NCBI RefSeq assembly: GCF_900128425.1
Contig: NZ_LT635782.1
Location: 783,359-847,358, forward strand
DNA from: Anaerococcus urinomassiliensis
GTDB lineage: Bacteria > Bacillota > Clostridia > Tissierellales > Peptoniphilaceae
Length of the DNA stretch: 64,000 bases
Direction of reading: 5' to 3'
Shown here: positions 8,034 through 19,588 of the stretch, piece after piece
How positions within the stretch are numbered: the first letter of the stretch is position 1
Layout: each line of letters opens with the position of its first letter
The notes under the pieces: model-generated
Seen by the model: the letters and a program-made list of their open reading frames with translations, nothing else
What the model was told of the DNA's origin: nothing
Databases searched by the model: none
Program-made: the position numbers and the translations under genes

Positions 8034-8855
8034 ATGGACTATCAAATATACTTTATCCCTACACCTATTGGAAACCTTGAAGATATGACCATTAGAGCTA
8101 TCAACACCCTAAAGGAAGTAGACATTATCGCCTGCGAAGATACCAGGGAAAGCAGGAAGCTATTAGATTATTTTGATATAAAAAAAGAACTCACTTCCTA
8201 CCATAAGTTTAATGAAGTAAGCAAAAGTGAGGAATTAATTGAAAATTGCAAGGCAGGTATGACCTATGGAATAATCACCGACCAAGGGATGCCAGGTATC
8301 TCAGACCCTGGCCATATACTGATTAAAAAATGCATAGAGGAGGGCATTTCTTACACAATTTTACCTGGCGCAAGCTCAATGCTTACAGCCCTAGTCGGAT
8401 CGGGTATGGAAAACACTTCCTTTATTTATTATGGATTCATTCCCAAAAAACAAGGAGACAAAGAAAAGCTCTACCAAGAGCTAAAAGAGCAGACTCGTAC
8501 TTCTATCCTTTTTGATACTCCCCACAACATAGCAAAAACCATAACAGATTTTAAGGAGATTTTCCCAGAAAGAAAACTATGCATAGCCCGTGAGCTTACA
8601 AAGAAGTTTGAAGAATATTATATAGAAGAAATTGGCAAAATTAACATAGAAGAGTTGACCTTGAAGGGAGAATTTGTCCTCATCTTATCTGGTGGAGAAG
8701 AAATAAAAAACCAATCCATAGAAGATTTTGAAGGAGAAATCAAAGACTTAGTCAAAGAAGGTCTTCGCACCAAGGAGATTACAAAGATTATAAAAGAAAA
8801 GTCTTCCTTTAATAAGAATGAAATATACGAATATGTTTTGACTTTATCAAAATAA
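8034..8855 (+). CDS. rsmI: 16S rRNA (cytidine-1402-2'-O)-methyltransferase
   Basis: RsmI methylates the ribose of C1402 in the decoding centre. The 273-residue protein has the tetrapyrrole-methylase fold. Family motifs are FIPTPIGNLEDMTIRA, IACEDTRESRKLL, ITDQGMPGISDPG and PGASSMLTALVGSG. The C-terminal region carries the helical extension usual for RsmI. AAAGGAG precedes the ATG. It is probably co-transcribed with the upstream tRNA methyltransferase gene. Confidence 0.95.
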   Translation: MDYQIYFIPTPIGNLEDMTIRAINTLKEVDIIACEDTRESRKLLDYFDIKKELTSYHKFNEVSKSEELIENCKAGMTYGIITDQGMPGISDPGHILIKKCIEEGISYTILPGASSMLTALVGSGMENTSFIYYGFIPKKQGDKEKLYQELKEQTRTSILFDTPHNIAKTITDFKEIFPERKLCIARELTKKFEEYYIEEIGKINIEELTLKGEFVLILSGGEEIKNQSIEDFEGEIKDLVKEGLRTKEITKIIKEKSSFNKNEIYEYVLTLSK

Positions 8856-8870
8856 AATGATAGAAGCAAA

Positions 8871-8915
8871 TAATAAAGGCCAAGCTAAGATATCCTGTTT
8901 GACCTTTATTTTTAA
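8871..8915 (+). terminator. Terminator after rsmI, shared with the convergent gene
   Basis: TAATAAAGGCCAA pairs with TTTGACCTTTATTT around a loop and runs into T residues. The convergent D-lactate dehydrogenase gene ends inside the same hairpin, so it may work in both directions. Confidence 0.75.
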
Positions 8916-9895
8916 TTAATCCTATTTTTACTATCTCCTGTTTTTAAGACTTCTACCACAGCATTTAAGGCATATTTTGCTTGGTTTTCTAGGGAGGTAT
9001 TGGTCAGATATGTTATGTGAGGATAGTAATCGACCCTATCATTAGACAAAAGCCTATCAAGAATCTCATCTTGGTAGTTTGGATCTTTCCTGCCATTTAT
9101 AACCTTCTCATTTTCATAGACATCAAGGCCAGCAAAGGCAATCTTTCCACTATCAATGGCATCTAGCAAGTCTTTTGTATTGATAAGACCTCCCCTAGCA
9201 CAATTAAATATCAATGCTCCATCTTTCATCTTGGCAAAAGCTTCCTTATCAAAGAAGTGATAGTTTTCCTCTGTAAGGGCTGAATGAATTGTTATGATGT
9301 CTGATTTTTTCAAAAGCTCATCATAAGAAGATAAAAATGTCACTCCATCAATATCTTTTTTGCCACGAGGGCTGTAAGTAACTACATTTGCTCCAAAGGC
9401 ATCTGCAATCTTTGCTACATCTTGGCCAATCCTTCCAAGGCCATAGATGCCCAAAGTCTTGCCCTTAAATGTTTGTCCTAAGATATTTGCCTTTTGCCTA
9501 TAGTCGTTATCCCTTAAGTTCTTTTGAATTTCTTTATCTTTCTTTAGTGCCTTTAGAATCATCATTATGGTAAATTCTGCTATGGATTCTGGAGAATAGT
9601 CTGGAACATTAGTGATGATAATGTCATTTTCCTTTGCTTTTTCAAGGTCGAAGATATCATAGCCAACTGATGTTAAGGCAATCTGCTTGATACCTAGTCT
9701 ATGTAATTTCTCATAGATAAGATTGTCAAAAGATTTGGGTAGGGTCATGGCAATTCCATCATAATCAGCCAATATATCCAAATTATCTGGGCTAAGTTTC
9801 TCGTCAATTATATCAACTTTTATCTTATTTTCATTTTCCCACTCCTTGACATAGTCATAGGCCAGGTGATGGGCTTTAAAAAACGCTATTTTCAT
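8912..9895 (-). CDS. D-2-hydroxyacid dehydrogenase, probably D-lactate dehydrogenase
   Basis: A 327-residue NAD-dependent enzyme that likely interconverts pyruvate and D-lactate in fermentation. The Rossmann motif is GIYGLGRIGQDVA (about 150). The segment NVPDYSPESIAEFTI is characteristic of the D-lactate dehydrogenase/VanH subgroup. Active-site residues are visible as Arg in FNCARGGLI, Glu in GLDVYENEK and His in YPHITYLT. AGGTG precedes the ATG. It is a single-gene unit facing rsmI. Another 2-hydroxyacid substrate, such as a branched 2-oxoacid, cannot be excluded. Confidence 0.88.
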   Translation of the reverse strand: MKIAFFKAHHLAYDYVKEWENENKIKVDIIDEKLSPDNLDILADYDGIAMTLPKSFDNLIYEKLHRLGIKQIALTSVGYDIFDLEKAKENDIIITNVPDYSPESIAEFTIMMILKALKKDKEIQKNLRDNDYRQKANILGQTFKGKTLGIYGLGRIGQDVAKIADAFGANVVTYSPRGKKDIDGVTFLSSYDELLKKSDIITIHSALTEENYHFFDKEAFAKMKDGALIFNCARGGLINTKDLLDAIDSGKIAFAGLDVYENEKVINGRKDPNYQDEILDRLLSNDRVDYYPHITYLTNTSLENQAKYALNAVVEVLKTGDSKNRIN

Positions 9896-9937
9896 ATTTT
9901 CACCTCATATATTGGATTTTTACCCAATTTTAGGCAA

Positions 9938-9965
9938 AATAAAAAGAACCCTAGGGTCCTTTAAA
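9938..9965 (-). terminator. Terminator after rpsU
   Basis: The minus strand reads AAGGACCCTAGGGTTCTT followed by TTTATTTT, a compact hairpin a few bases after the rpsU stop. Confidence 0.8.
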
Positions 9966-9971
9966 ATTTTA

Positions 9972-10154
9972 TTATTTATTTTTTCTGTTTTTTCTTTTAG
10001 CAGCGTCATTTTTTTTCTTTCTAATAACGCTTGGTTTTTCGTAGTGTTCTCTTCTTCTGTATTCAGAAAGTACACCGGATCTTGCGCATTGTCTTTTGAA
10101 TCTTTTAATTGCACTATCGATTGATTCGTTTTCTCCAACTCTGATCTCTGTCAT
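9972..10154 (-). CDS. rpsU: 30S ribosomal protein S21
   Basis: A 60-residue basic protein of the small subunit platform. The start [21 protein letters not shown] and the segment [15 protein letters not shown] are diagnostic. The ATG at 10154 is preferred over an upstream in-frame ATG because it matches the family N-terminus. It ends the dnaK-dnaJ-mtaB-hinT-rpsU run of genes. In Firmicutes rpsU often sits at this place. Confidence 0.96.
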   Translation of the reverse strand: MTEIRVGENESIDSAIKRFKRQCARSGVLSEYRRREHYEKPSVIRKKKNDAAKRKNRKNK

Positions 10155-10206
10155 CTCTATCCCCCCTCTCGTATAACACAATTTTTTCAATATTCTAAGT
10201 TACAAA

Positions 10207-10542
10207 TCAGCCTGGTGGCCAGTTAAATGATCTGCCCCCTAGTACATGAAAATGCAAGTGAGGAACGCTTTGTCCCCCTTCTTCGCCAATGTTTGTGACA
10301 ACTCTGTAGCCTTCTAGGCCTTTATCTTTGGCAAGTTTTGCTATAGTTAGCATAATTTGACTTATAAGAGCGCTGTCAGCTTCATCAAGCGTAGCTAAAC
10401 TTGTTATGTGCTTTTTTGGTATAACAAGAAAATGGATAGGTGCTTGTGGATCTAGATCATTAAATGCAATTAAATTTTCATCTTCATAGATCGCTTCAGT
10501 AGGAATTTCTCCTGCTGCAATCTTGCAAAATACACAATCCAT
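10207..10542 (-). CDS. hinT: HIT-family purine nucleoside phosphoramidase (HinT-like)
   Basis: A 111-residue histidine triad protein. The N-terminus MDCVFCKIAAGEIP carries the paired cysteines often seen in bacterial HIT proteins. The catalytic triad motif is VPHLHFHVLGG near residue 95. Such enzymes hydrolyse P-N bonds of AMP-amine compounds; the physiological substrate is usually unclear. The gene lies between mtaB and rpsU on the same strand and is probably in that transcript. Confidence 0.93.
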   Translation of the reverse strand: MDCVFCKIAAGEIPTEAIYEDENLIAFNDLDPQAPIHFLVIPKKHITSLATLDEADSALISQIMLTIAKLAKDKGLEGYRVVTNIGEEGGQSVPHLHFHVLGGRSFNWPPG

Positions 10543-10631
10543 ACTTCACCCCCATTGCTATATATAATACCACAAGAAAAAATCTCAGTCAACAAAATAT
10601 TGATAAATAGACATCTAATATTTTAGTTTTT

Positions 10632-11927
10632 TTAGATAATTTCTCCGACAAGTTCACCTTCTATGATATCGGTGATTTTTACCTCTACTATAGTGTTGGC
10701 TTCTATATCATTTTTGACATTTACCTTTAGGTAATTTGTTGAATATCCTCCAGAGTATCCTTCTAGGTCAGATTTTGATTCTATAAGAACTTCTAGAACT
10801 TTTCCTATTTGTTTTTTGAGAAAGTCCATCCTATTTTTTTCTTCTATTCTTTCTAGGTCGTGGAGCCTTTGTTTTTTGATATTTCCATCAATTTGTCCAC
10901 CCATTTTGGCAGCTCTTGTGCCTTCTCTTGGCGAATATTTGAATAGGTGAGTTTTGGCAAATTTAATCTCATCTACAAATTCCATAGTTTCTTTATGGTT
11001 TTCTTCGCTCTCATTTGGAAAGCCTACTATGATATCAGTCGTAAGTCCAGCATTTGGAAAGACCTCTCTTATAAGGTCAACTTTTTCCCTATACATTTTC
11101 CTATCGTACTTGCGATTCATAGCCTTAAGGATGTCATCAGATCCTGATTGTAGGGATAGGTGGAAGTGGTCGCAGGCCTTGCCAGTTTCCTTCATTCTCT
11201 CTAGGAAATCTCGGCTTATATGCCTTGGCTCCATGGATGAAAGTCTGATACGGCAAATCCCCTCTACACTTGCCACAGCTTCTATGACATCTATTAGGGA
11301 AATATCGCTATCAAAGTCCTTGCCATAGCTTGCAACATGTATGCCTGTTAGGACTATTTCCTTAAAGCCATTGTCGGCAAGTCTCTTTGTTTCTTCTACT
11401 ATGGAGTCGATATCACGGCTTACTATGTTTCCCCTTGCATAGGGAATCAAACAATATGAACAGTACATATTGCAACCGTCTTGAATTTTGATATAGGCTC
11501 TGGTCATTTCTGTTTGATTTGATATTTGCAATTCTTCAAAAGTTTTACTTTCAGATGGGGCTATAATTTTATCGATGGCATTTTTATTTTGTAGTATATC
11601 CTCACATAAGTCCACAACATTTTCCTTGTTACGAGATCCAAGGACTATATCTACCCCTTCTATTTTGGCCACTTCTTCTGGCTTTACTTGTGAATAACAA
11701 CCCATTACTGCAACTATGGCATCTGGGTTGTCGCGGCGAGCCTTGGATATCATTTGCCTTGATTTCCTATCACTCATATTGGTCACAGTACAGGTATTTA
11801 TTACATATATGTCTGCATTGCTATGAGCTTTTTCGTAGCCTTTTTGTAAAAATAGTTCTTCTACTGCTTCTGATTCGTATTGGTTTACCTTACATCCTAG
11901 TGTTATGATGTTAAATGTGTTTGCCAT
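10632..11927 (-). CDS. mtaB: tRNA t6A37 methylthiotransferase
   Basis: MtaB converts t6A to ms2t6A at position 37 of ANN-decoding tRNAs. The 431-residue protein has the N-terminal UPF0004 domain (ITLGCKVNQYESEAV, with further cysteines in NTCTVTN and MGCYSQ). The radical-SAM cluster motif is CNMYCSYC near residue 147, and a TRAM domain is at the C-terminus. The ATG overlaps the dnaJ stop by one base (TAATG), indicating coupling. The dnaJ-mtaB order agrees with MtaB rather than with MiaB. Confidence 0.95.
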   Translation of the reverse strand: MANTFNIITLGCKVNQYESEAVEELFLQKGYEKAHSNADIYVINTCTVTNMSDRKSRQMISKARRDNPDAIVAVMGCYSQVKPEEVAKIEGVDIVLGSRNKENVVDLCEDILQNKNAIDKIIAPSESKTFEELQISNQTEMTRAYIKIQDGCNMYCSYCLIPYARGNIVSRDIDSIVEETKRLADNGFKEIVLTGIHVASYGKDFDSDISLIDVIEAVASVEGICRIRLSSMEPRHISRDFLERMKETGKACDHFHLSLQSGSDDILKAMNRKYDRKMYREKVDLIREVFPNAGLTTDIIVGFPNESEENHKETMEFVDEIKFAKTHLFKYSPREGTRAAKMGGQIDGNIKKQRLHDLERIEEKNRMDFLKKQIGKVLEVLIESKSDLEGYSGGYSTNYLKVNVKNDIEANTIVEVKITDIIEGELVGEII

Positions 11928-13042
11928 TAATCAAATAAATCCTTTAGTTTTTCGAAGAAGCCTTTCTGATGTTCTTTGACATCTGCACCTACAGTGTTGG
12001 CGTAGGCCTTTAGGGCATCTTTTTGTTCGCTGTTAAGATTTTCAGGAGTTAGGACTTTGACATAAAAGTATAAGTCGCCTGTTCTATTAGTCCTAGCATC
12101 TGTAATTCCTTGTTTTTTGACCTTAAATTTAGTGCCTGTTTGAGTTCCTGCTGGAATATCAAAGGTCATCTTTTCCTTTATTGTAGGTATTTCAATCTCA
12201 CCGCCAAGGGCTGCTGTTGGGAAAGATATAGGCATATCGTAGTAAATATCTAGGCCATCACGTTTGAATATGTCATGTTCTTCTACATGCATGATGACAT
12301 ATAAGTCCCCATTTGGCCCACCATTGTAGCCAGCATCTCCCTTGTTAGAAACTCGCATGACATTGTTTGTTTCAACACCAGATGGAATTTCAATCTTAAT
12401 TCTTTCGCTCTTTTGAATCCTGCCATCACCATGACAGTTTTTGCATGGTTCTTCTATTACCTTGCCTGTTCCATGACACTGATCACAGGTTACTGTCCTA
12501 CTCATTCTGCCAAAAGGTGTTTGACTAACTTGGTTTACAACACCTTGACCATTACATTTTGAGCAAGTATGGATGGAGCTTTCGTCTTCTGCTCCAGATC
12601 CACCACAAGTTAGACAAATTTCTTCCCTACGAACTTGGATTTCCTTGTCCACTCCAAAGGCTGCTTCTGCAAAGGTTAGATTTACTACTTGTTGGATATC
12701 TGCACCCTTAGTGGGTCTGTTTGTCTGTTGACTTCCAGCTCCTGAAAATAGATCTGTAAATAAGTCCCCAAACAAGTCTCCAAAGCCTCCAGTAAATCCA
12801 CCACTATAGCCACCTCCACCGTTAGTAAAGGCTGCTTCGCCAAATCTATCGTATTGGGCTCTTTTTTCTTCGTCTGATAGGATCTCGTAGGCTAACGTTG
12901 CTTCTTTGAACTTTTGTTCTGCTTCGCTATCTCCCGGATTTAGGTCAGGGTGATATTTCTTGGCAAGTTTTCTATATTCTCTTTTTATCTCATCTGCTGT
13001 GGCTTCTCGGCTTACGCCAAGCACTTCATATGGATCTTGCAT
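11927..13042 (-). CDS. dnaJ: Chaperone protein DnaJ
   Basis: A type I Hsp40 of 371 residues that delivers substrates to DnaK and stimulates its ATPase. The J domain (1-70) has the HPD triad in [10 protein letters not shown] Gly/Phe-rich linker (about 75-105) follows. Four zinc-binding CxxCxGxG repeats come next: [24 protein letters not shown] and CKNCHGDG. Substrate-binding C-terminal domains complete the protein. A terminator-like hairpin separates it from dnaK, so DnaJ may be made at lower levels than DnaK. Confidence 0.98.
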   Translation of the reverse strand: MQDPYEVLGVSREATADEIKREYRKLAKKYHPDLNPGDSEAEQKFKEATLAYEILSDEEKRAQYDRFGEAAFTNGGGGYSGGFTGGFGDLFGDLFTDLFSGAGSQQTNRPTKGADIQQVVNLTFAEAAFGVDKEIQVRREEICLTCGGSGAEDESSIHTCSKCNGQGVVNQVSQTPFGRMSRTVTCDQCHGTGKVIEEPCKNCHGDGRIQKSERIKIEIPSGVETNNVMRVSNKGDAGYNGGPNGDLYVIMHVEEHDIFKRDGLDIYYDMPISFPTAALGGEIEIPTIKEKMTFDIPAGTQTGTKFKVKKQGITDARTNRTGDLYFYVKVLTPENLNSEQKDALKAYANTVGADVKEHQKGFFEKLKDLFD

Positions 13043-13064
13043 TTTCCCTCCACTATTTAGACTT

Positions 13065-13098
13065 AAAAAAAGCTATTTCGTTATGAAATAGCCTTTTT
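13065..13098 (-). terminator. Hairpin terminator between dnaK and dnaJ
   Basis: The minus strand has AAAAAGGCTATTTC paired with GAAATAGCTTTTTTT around a four-base loop, about 50 bases after dnaK. No distinct dnaJ promoter was recognised, so partial read-through is likely. Confidence 0.8.
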
Positions 13099-13148
13099 AA
13101 TTTTATTTAAGTTATTATACTCAAACTATATTAATTTGCTAATATATA

Positions 13149-15540
<2,392 letters not shown>

Positions 15541-15551
15541 TACAAACTCCT

Positions 15552-16565
15552 TTATTTATTAAGCAAATCTGATATCATTATTATATTTGATATCACATCT
15601 AGGTAATTAAGTCTGGTAAGTCCTACCACACCAATGTGTCCGACTACTTCATCATTGACCTTAAAATATGATGTGATGATAGTATTATCCTTAAGTTCAT
15701 CAAGGCCATTTTCATAACCTATAGAAACATATAGGTTATTGTAGTTTCTATCGGCAATTATCTTATTTACCCTATCCTTGCTATCAAATAACTTAATAAA
15801 CTCGCGTGCCTTAGATAAATCTTCATACTCCTTAAAGTTGAAGATATTGCCTAAGCCCTCAATTTGAACATCTCTTTCTGCGTCATTGTAAGATTTGCCC
15901 TCAAGTCTTTTATGGATATTATCCATAAGATCCCTATACTCACTTAGAAGATTATCTTCAAGTTTCTTTAGGTTTTCGTTAACATTTTTAATATCAGATC
16001 CCACTAAAGTGTCGCTTAGGACATTGTTAATAAATATGAGTTCATCAGTTGATATCTCATAATCCAAGCGGATTATCTCATTTAATATCAAGCCGTTGTC
16101 AAAGACTGCCACAAGTAATACTTGATTGCTAGAAAGTCTTATCAACTCCATATTATTTATTTTCTTGATCTGGTTTTTTAATGTGACTGATACTGCGGTC
16201 AAATTTGTAAGATCGGCTAGTATCTTAGTTGCAGTCTCAACAATGTCAGATGCATTGTGATATCTTTTGTCCAATAAACTTATCATCCTGTCACTTCGAT
16301 TAGGGCGGATATTTTCATTAAGTCCATTTGCCAATAAATAGTCAACAAATAATCTATAGCCCTTATCCGAAGGAAGCCTGCCGCTTGATGTGTGGGCTTT
16401 TTCTATAAAACCCATCTTTTCAAGAGCGCTCATCTCATTTCTAATTGTTGCAGCTGAAATATTCATATTGTATTCATCAGCCAAAGATTTTGAACCAATA
16501 GGCTCGCCGTCAATGATGTAAGAGTTTATGATAGAGAATAATATTTTTAGCTTCCTATCATTCAT
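15552..16565 (-). CDS. hrcA: Heat-inducible transcription repressor HrcA
   Basis: HrcA represses class I heat-shock genes by binding CIRCE. The N-terminal winged helix (MNDRKLKILFSIINSYI, then EPIGSKSLADEYNMNISAATIRNEM and the wing HTSSGRLPSDKGYR, each seen in order) is typical. The rest is the GAF-like dimerisation region. I start at ATG 16565, preceded by AAAGGAG. A longer GTG-initiated frame would begin inside the CIRCE operator. The repressor is the first gene of hrcA-grpE-dnaK and so controls its own synthesis. Confidence 0.96.
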   Translation of the reverse strand: MNDRKLKILFSIINSYIIDGEPIGSKSLADEYNMNISAATIRNEMSALEKMGFIEKAHTSSGRLPSDKGYRLFVDYLLANGLNENIRPNRSDRMISLLDKRYHNASDIVETATKILADLTNLTAVSVTLKNQIKKINNMELIRLSSNQVLLVAVFDNGLILNEIIRLDYEISTDELIFINNVLSDTLVGSDIKNVNENLKKLEDNLLSEYRDLMDNIHKRLEGKSYNDAERDVQIEGLGNIFNFKEYEDLSKAREFIKLFDSKDRVNKIIADRNYNNLYVSIGYENGLDELKDNTIITSYFKVNDEVVGHIGVVGLTRLNYLDVISNIIMISDLLNK

Positions 16566-16576
16566 TTTATCTCCTT

Positions 16577-16603
16577 TTAGCACTCATTACTGTCGACTGC
16601 TAA
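16577..16603. promoter_or_regulatory. CIRCE operator (HrcA site)
   Basis: TTAGCACTC, nine bases, then GACTGCTAA. The consensus is TTAGCACTC-N9-GAGTGCTAA, so the only deviation is one base in the second arm. It lies between the hrcA promoter and its ribosome binding site. Confidence 0.93.
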
Positions 16604-16607
16604 TAAT

Positions 16608-16635
16608 AATATACTAGCTAATTACCCCCTGTCAA
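16608..16635 (-). promoter_or_regulatory. Promoter of hrcA-grpE-dnaK
   Basis: On the minus strand a consensus TTGACA is followed after 16 bases by TATATT. The CIRCE element begins a few bases downstream, over the expected transcription start. Confidence 0.8.
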
Positions 16636-16645
16636 GCAAATAAAA

Positions 16646-17770
16646 TTAAATTATTAACCTATAAAATTCATTGGACAAATTCATGCCTTTTTGGCTAAAT
16701 TTGAAGTTTTCATCTATGACAAAAAAGTCATCATCTATGAATTGATCAATTTCCTTTTTATAAGTATGCAAAAAATCATGGCCAAATAGCTTTTTGAAAT
16801 TCTCAAGATTTATACCAGATGTTTCCCTTAGTTTAAAAATAATATATTCTTTTTCTTTATCTTCTTTACCTATATAGGAAATCTCATCAATTGGTAAATT
16901 TCCCTGATCAATCTTTTGTCCATAATGGATAAAGTTTCTAGTATTGGTGTATCTGTAGTTAGTAAGGTATCCAGATCCGCTCATACCGAAGGCAATATAT
17001 CCTCTCCCCTCCCAGTATTTCTTGTTGTGGTAAGATTCATAGCCTTCCTTGGCAAAATTTGATATCTCATAACGCTTAAGACCAAAAGAATCAAGTTCTC
17101 CTATAATTTCTTCAAATATATCAACTTCATCATCATCTTCCATCAAGAAAAGCTTACCCTTTTTATCCAAAGCATAAAATCTAGAACCTTCTTCAATGAT
17201 TAGGGAATACCATGAAATGTGTTCAGGTGAAATCTTTTTTACCATAGAAAAATCATTTTTGATAGACCCATAAGTTTGCTTTGGTAGATTTAGCATGAGG
17301 TCAAAAGATAAGTTGTCAAAGCCAGCATTCCTAATCATATCTATATCTTTTAAAGCGATATCTGCTGTATGATTTCTGCCAATGGCTCTTAGTACCTCAT
17401 CATCAAAGGACTGGACACCAAGAGAAATCCTATTAATACCAATGTCCTTATAGATTGCTAGTTTTTCCTTAGATATGGAATTGGGATTACATTCTATGGT
17501 AAATTCTTTTAAGTTGCTTATTTTAAATTTTCTTACTTCATCTATAATCTCTTTTATATAGACTGGATCTATATAAGAAGGGGTACCACCTCCAATATAT
17601 ATGGAATCAATATCCATACTAAGCCTTTCTTGGTAAAGATTTATTTCTTTTTTCAAATTTTTAATATAGGAATCTATCCTATCCTCTACATTCATATAGG
17701 CACAAAAATCACAATAATAACACTTTTTTTGGCAAAATGGTATGTGAATATAGCAACCAACTTTTTCCAT
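16646..17770 (-). CDS. hemW: Radical-SAM heme chaperone HemW
   Basis: A 374-residue radical-SAM protein. The cluster motif is CQKKCYYCDFC at about residues 13-23, followed by SIYIGGGTPSYI and ISLGVQSFDDEVLRAIGR. HemW binds heme and probably passes it to heme proteins. Older annotations call it oxygen-independent coproporphyrinogen oxidase. The C-terminal HemN_C-like domain is present. Its place directly upstream of hrcA matches Bacillus and supports HemW. Whether this organism makes heme cannot be judged here. Confidence 0.92.
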   Translation of the reverse strand: MEKVGCYIHIPFCQKKCYYCDFCAYMNVEDRIDSYIKNLKKEINLYQERLSMDIDSIYIGGGTPSYIDPVYIKEIIDEVRKFKISNLKEFTIECNPNSISKEKLAIYKDIGINRISLGVQSFDDEVLRAIGRNHTADIALKDIDMIRNAGFDNLSFDLMLNLPKQTYGSIKNDFSMVKKISPEHISWYSLIIEEGSRFYALDKKGKLFLMEDDDEVDIFEEIIGELDSFGLKRYEISNFAKEGYESYHNKKYWEGRGYIAFGMSGSGYLTNYRYTNTRNFIHYGQKIDQGNLPIDEISYIGKEDKEKEYIIFKLRETSGINLENFKKLFGHDFLHTYKKEIDQFIDDDFFVIDENFKFSQKGMNLSNEFYRLII

Positions 17771-17844
17771 AAAAACTCCTTTTTATCATAAAAAATATAC
17801 TAGTTTAAATAAATTTATCTATTGTAATAAGAAAGGCTAATATG

Positions 17845-17853
17845 TGGTATACT
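17845..17853 (+). promoter_or_regulatory. Extended -10 promoter of the first response regulator
   Basis: TGG directly precedes TATACT, 28 bases before the start codon. No convincing -35 box is seen. Confidence 0.4.
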
Positions 17854-17880
17854 TTAATCAAAGAAACAAAGGGGATACAT

Positions 17881-18546
17881 ATGGCAAAAAAAGTTCTAAT
17901 CATAGAAGATGACAATGACATTAATAATATAATTTCTGAAGTCTTGACAAAAAATGACTTTGCTTGTAAGAAAGTTTATTCCGGTACAGAAGCTCTCATA
18001 TATATTAAGGAGGATTTTGACTTATTTATCCTAGACCTAATGCTACCAGGACTAGCTGGGGAGAAAGTCATAGAAGAAATAAAAAAAGTTACCAATGCTC
18101 CTGTCTTAATCCTATCGTCAAAAGATTCTATGGACTCAAAACTTGCCCTACTAAGGGGTGGAGCCGATGATTATATGACCAAGCCTTTTAACGTTGAGGA
18201 ACTCCTTGCTAGGGCAAATATCCTTACAAAAAGAAGTGATGTTTCATCCGCTAGTAAAAGCCTAAGCTATAAATCCTTAAGGATAGATAATTACCAAGCT
18301 TATGTTGATGATAAGGCTCTTTCTCTTACAAAAACAGAATTTAGAATCCTAGAACTATTAATTTCAAATCCAAATCAAGTATTTACTAAAGAAAATATAT
18401 ATGAATATAGCCAAGGCGACTATTATCTTCCTACAGATAATTCTATAAACGTTCATATATCTAATCTTAGAAAAAAGATTAAAAAATACACCAAGGAAGA
18501 TTATATTGAAACGGTTTGGGGAATAGGATTTAAACTTGCAAAATAG
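17881..18546 (+). CDS. OmpR-family response regulator
   Basis: A 221-residue DNA-binding regulator. The receiver domain has the acidic pair IIEDDNDI, the phospho-acceptor Asp in FILDLMLPG and Lys in DDYMTKPFN. The C-terminal winged helix begins near residue 128 and includes LTKTEFRILELLISNPNQVF. The ATG at 17881 follows AAGGGG; a longer frame upstream has no ribosome binding site. The ABC transporter genes and the histidine kinase downstream are likely its targets and partner. A terminator separates it from them. Confidence 0.93.
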   Translation: MAKKVLIIEDDNDINNIISEVLTKNDFACKKVYSGTEALIYIKEDFDLFILDLMLPGLAGEKVIEEIKKVTNAPVLILSSKDSMDSKLALLRGGADDYMTKPFNVEELLARANILTKRSDVSSASKSLSYKSLRIDNYQAYVDDKALSLTKTEFRILELLISNPNQVFTKENIYEYSQGDYYLPTDNSINVHISNLRKKIKKYTKEDYIETVWGIGFKLAK

Positions 18547-18552
18547 TTTTTT

Positions 18553-18578
18553 TAAGCCATCTTTATGATGGTTTTTTT
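18553..18578 (+). terminator. Terminator after the response regulator
   Basis: AAGCCATC pairs with GATGGTTT around TTTAT and is followed by a run of T residues, 7 bases after the stop codon. Confidence 0.8.
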
Positions 18579-18675
18579 AATCTTTATGATTTCTTTAAAC
18601 TTTATATAAGCTTTATTAATATTTTTCATATATTATATAGATAGACAAAGATAAACACTTTTGAAAGGAGCGATT

Positions 18676-19587
18676 ATGAATCCAATAGTACAGACAAAAA
18701 ACTTATGCAAAACTTTTGGCAATTACAAGGCTGTAGACAATATATCTTTAACCATAAACCAAGGAGATATATATGGCCTTATAGGAAAAAATGGTGCTGG
18801 TAAAACTACTTTTATGAAGATGATTGCTAATTTATCAAAACCTACTTCGGGAACTTATCAAATTTTTTCTAATTCTAACGAGGACAATAAGATAAGTCAA
18901 AGAAGACTATCAGCTCTGATAGAAAATGTAGGATCTTACCCTACTATGACAGCCTACGATAATATGTTACTTAAAGGTAAGTCCCTAGGACTAGCAGGCG
19001 ATAAGTACATATATGAAACTCTAGACTTGTTAGGACTTGGAAATGTTGGCAAGAAAAAGATCAAAGATTTTTCCCTCGGAATGAAACAAAGACTTGGCAT
19101 ATCCCTAGCCCTTGTTGGTAATCCAGATATAGTAGTTCTAGACGAACCAATAAACGGCCTAGATCCCCAAGGAATTATTGATATTAGAAACATAATAGCT
19201 AAGTTGAACAAAGAAAGTAATATAACTTTTCTTATATCTTCACATATATTAGATGAACTAGGAAAGCTTGCAACAAATTTTGCTATCATAGACAAGGGAT
19301 CTCTAGTAGCAAACTTTACGAAAAAAGAACTTGAAGAGTCTACCAAAGACAGGATAGAAGTCCTTACTGATGATCCCAAAAAGACTATCCTTGCTCTAGA
19401 TGAAAGAAAGATCGGACCTTATAAATTGCTGGATAACAATATGATTCATATATACATAGATAGCAAATTTACAAATGATATAATATCTTGTCTATATGAG
19501 GCAGGTATTAAAATAAACTATATTAATGTTCACAATACCTCCTTGGAAGAATACTACATCAAATTATTGGGAAATAAAGGAGCTTAA
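18676..19587 (+). CDS. ABC transporter ATP-binding protein (BcrA/lantibiotic-immunity type)
   Basis: A 303-residue ATPase. Walker A is IGKNGAGKTTFMK, the signature is FSLGMKQRLG, and Walker B is VVLDEPINGLDP, with the H-loop in ISSHILDEL. The segment ALIENVGSYPTMTAYDNM is typical of exporters that give self-protection or resistance to bacitracin and lantibiotics. The ATG at 18676 follows AAAGGAG. It is followed immediately by the permease gene (TAATATG junction). Regulation by the flanking two-component pair is inferred from context. Confidence 0.9.
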   Translation: MNPIVQTKNLCKTFGNYKAVDNISLTINQGDIYGLIGKNGAGKTTFMKMIANLSKPTSGTYQIFSNSNEDNKISQRRLSALIENVGSYPTMTAYDNMLLKGKSLGLAGDKYIYETLDLLGLGNVGKKKIKDFSLGMKQRLGISLALVGNPDIVVLDEPINGLDPQGIIDIRNIIAKLNKESNITFLISSHILDELGKLATNFAIIDKGSLVANFTKKELEESTKDRIEVLTDDPKKTILALDERKIGPYKLLDNNMIHIYIDSKFTNDIISCLYEAGIKINYINVHNTSLEEYYIKLLGNKGA

Positions 19588-19588
19588 T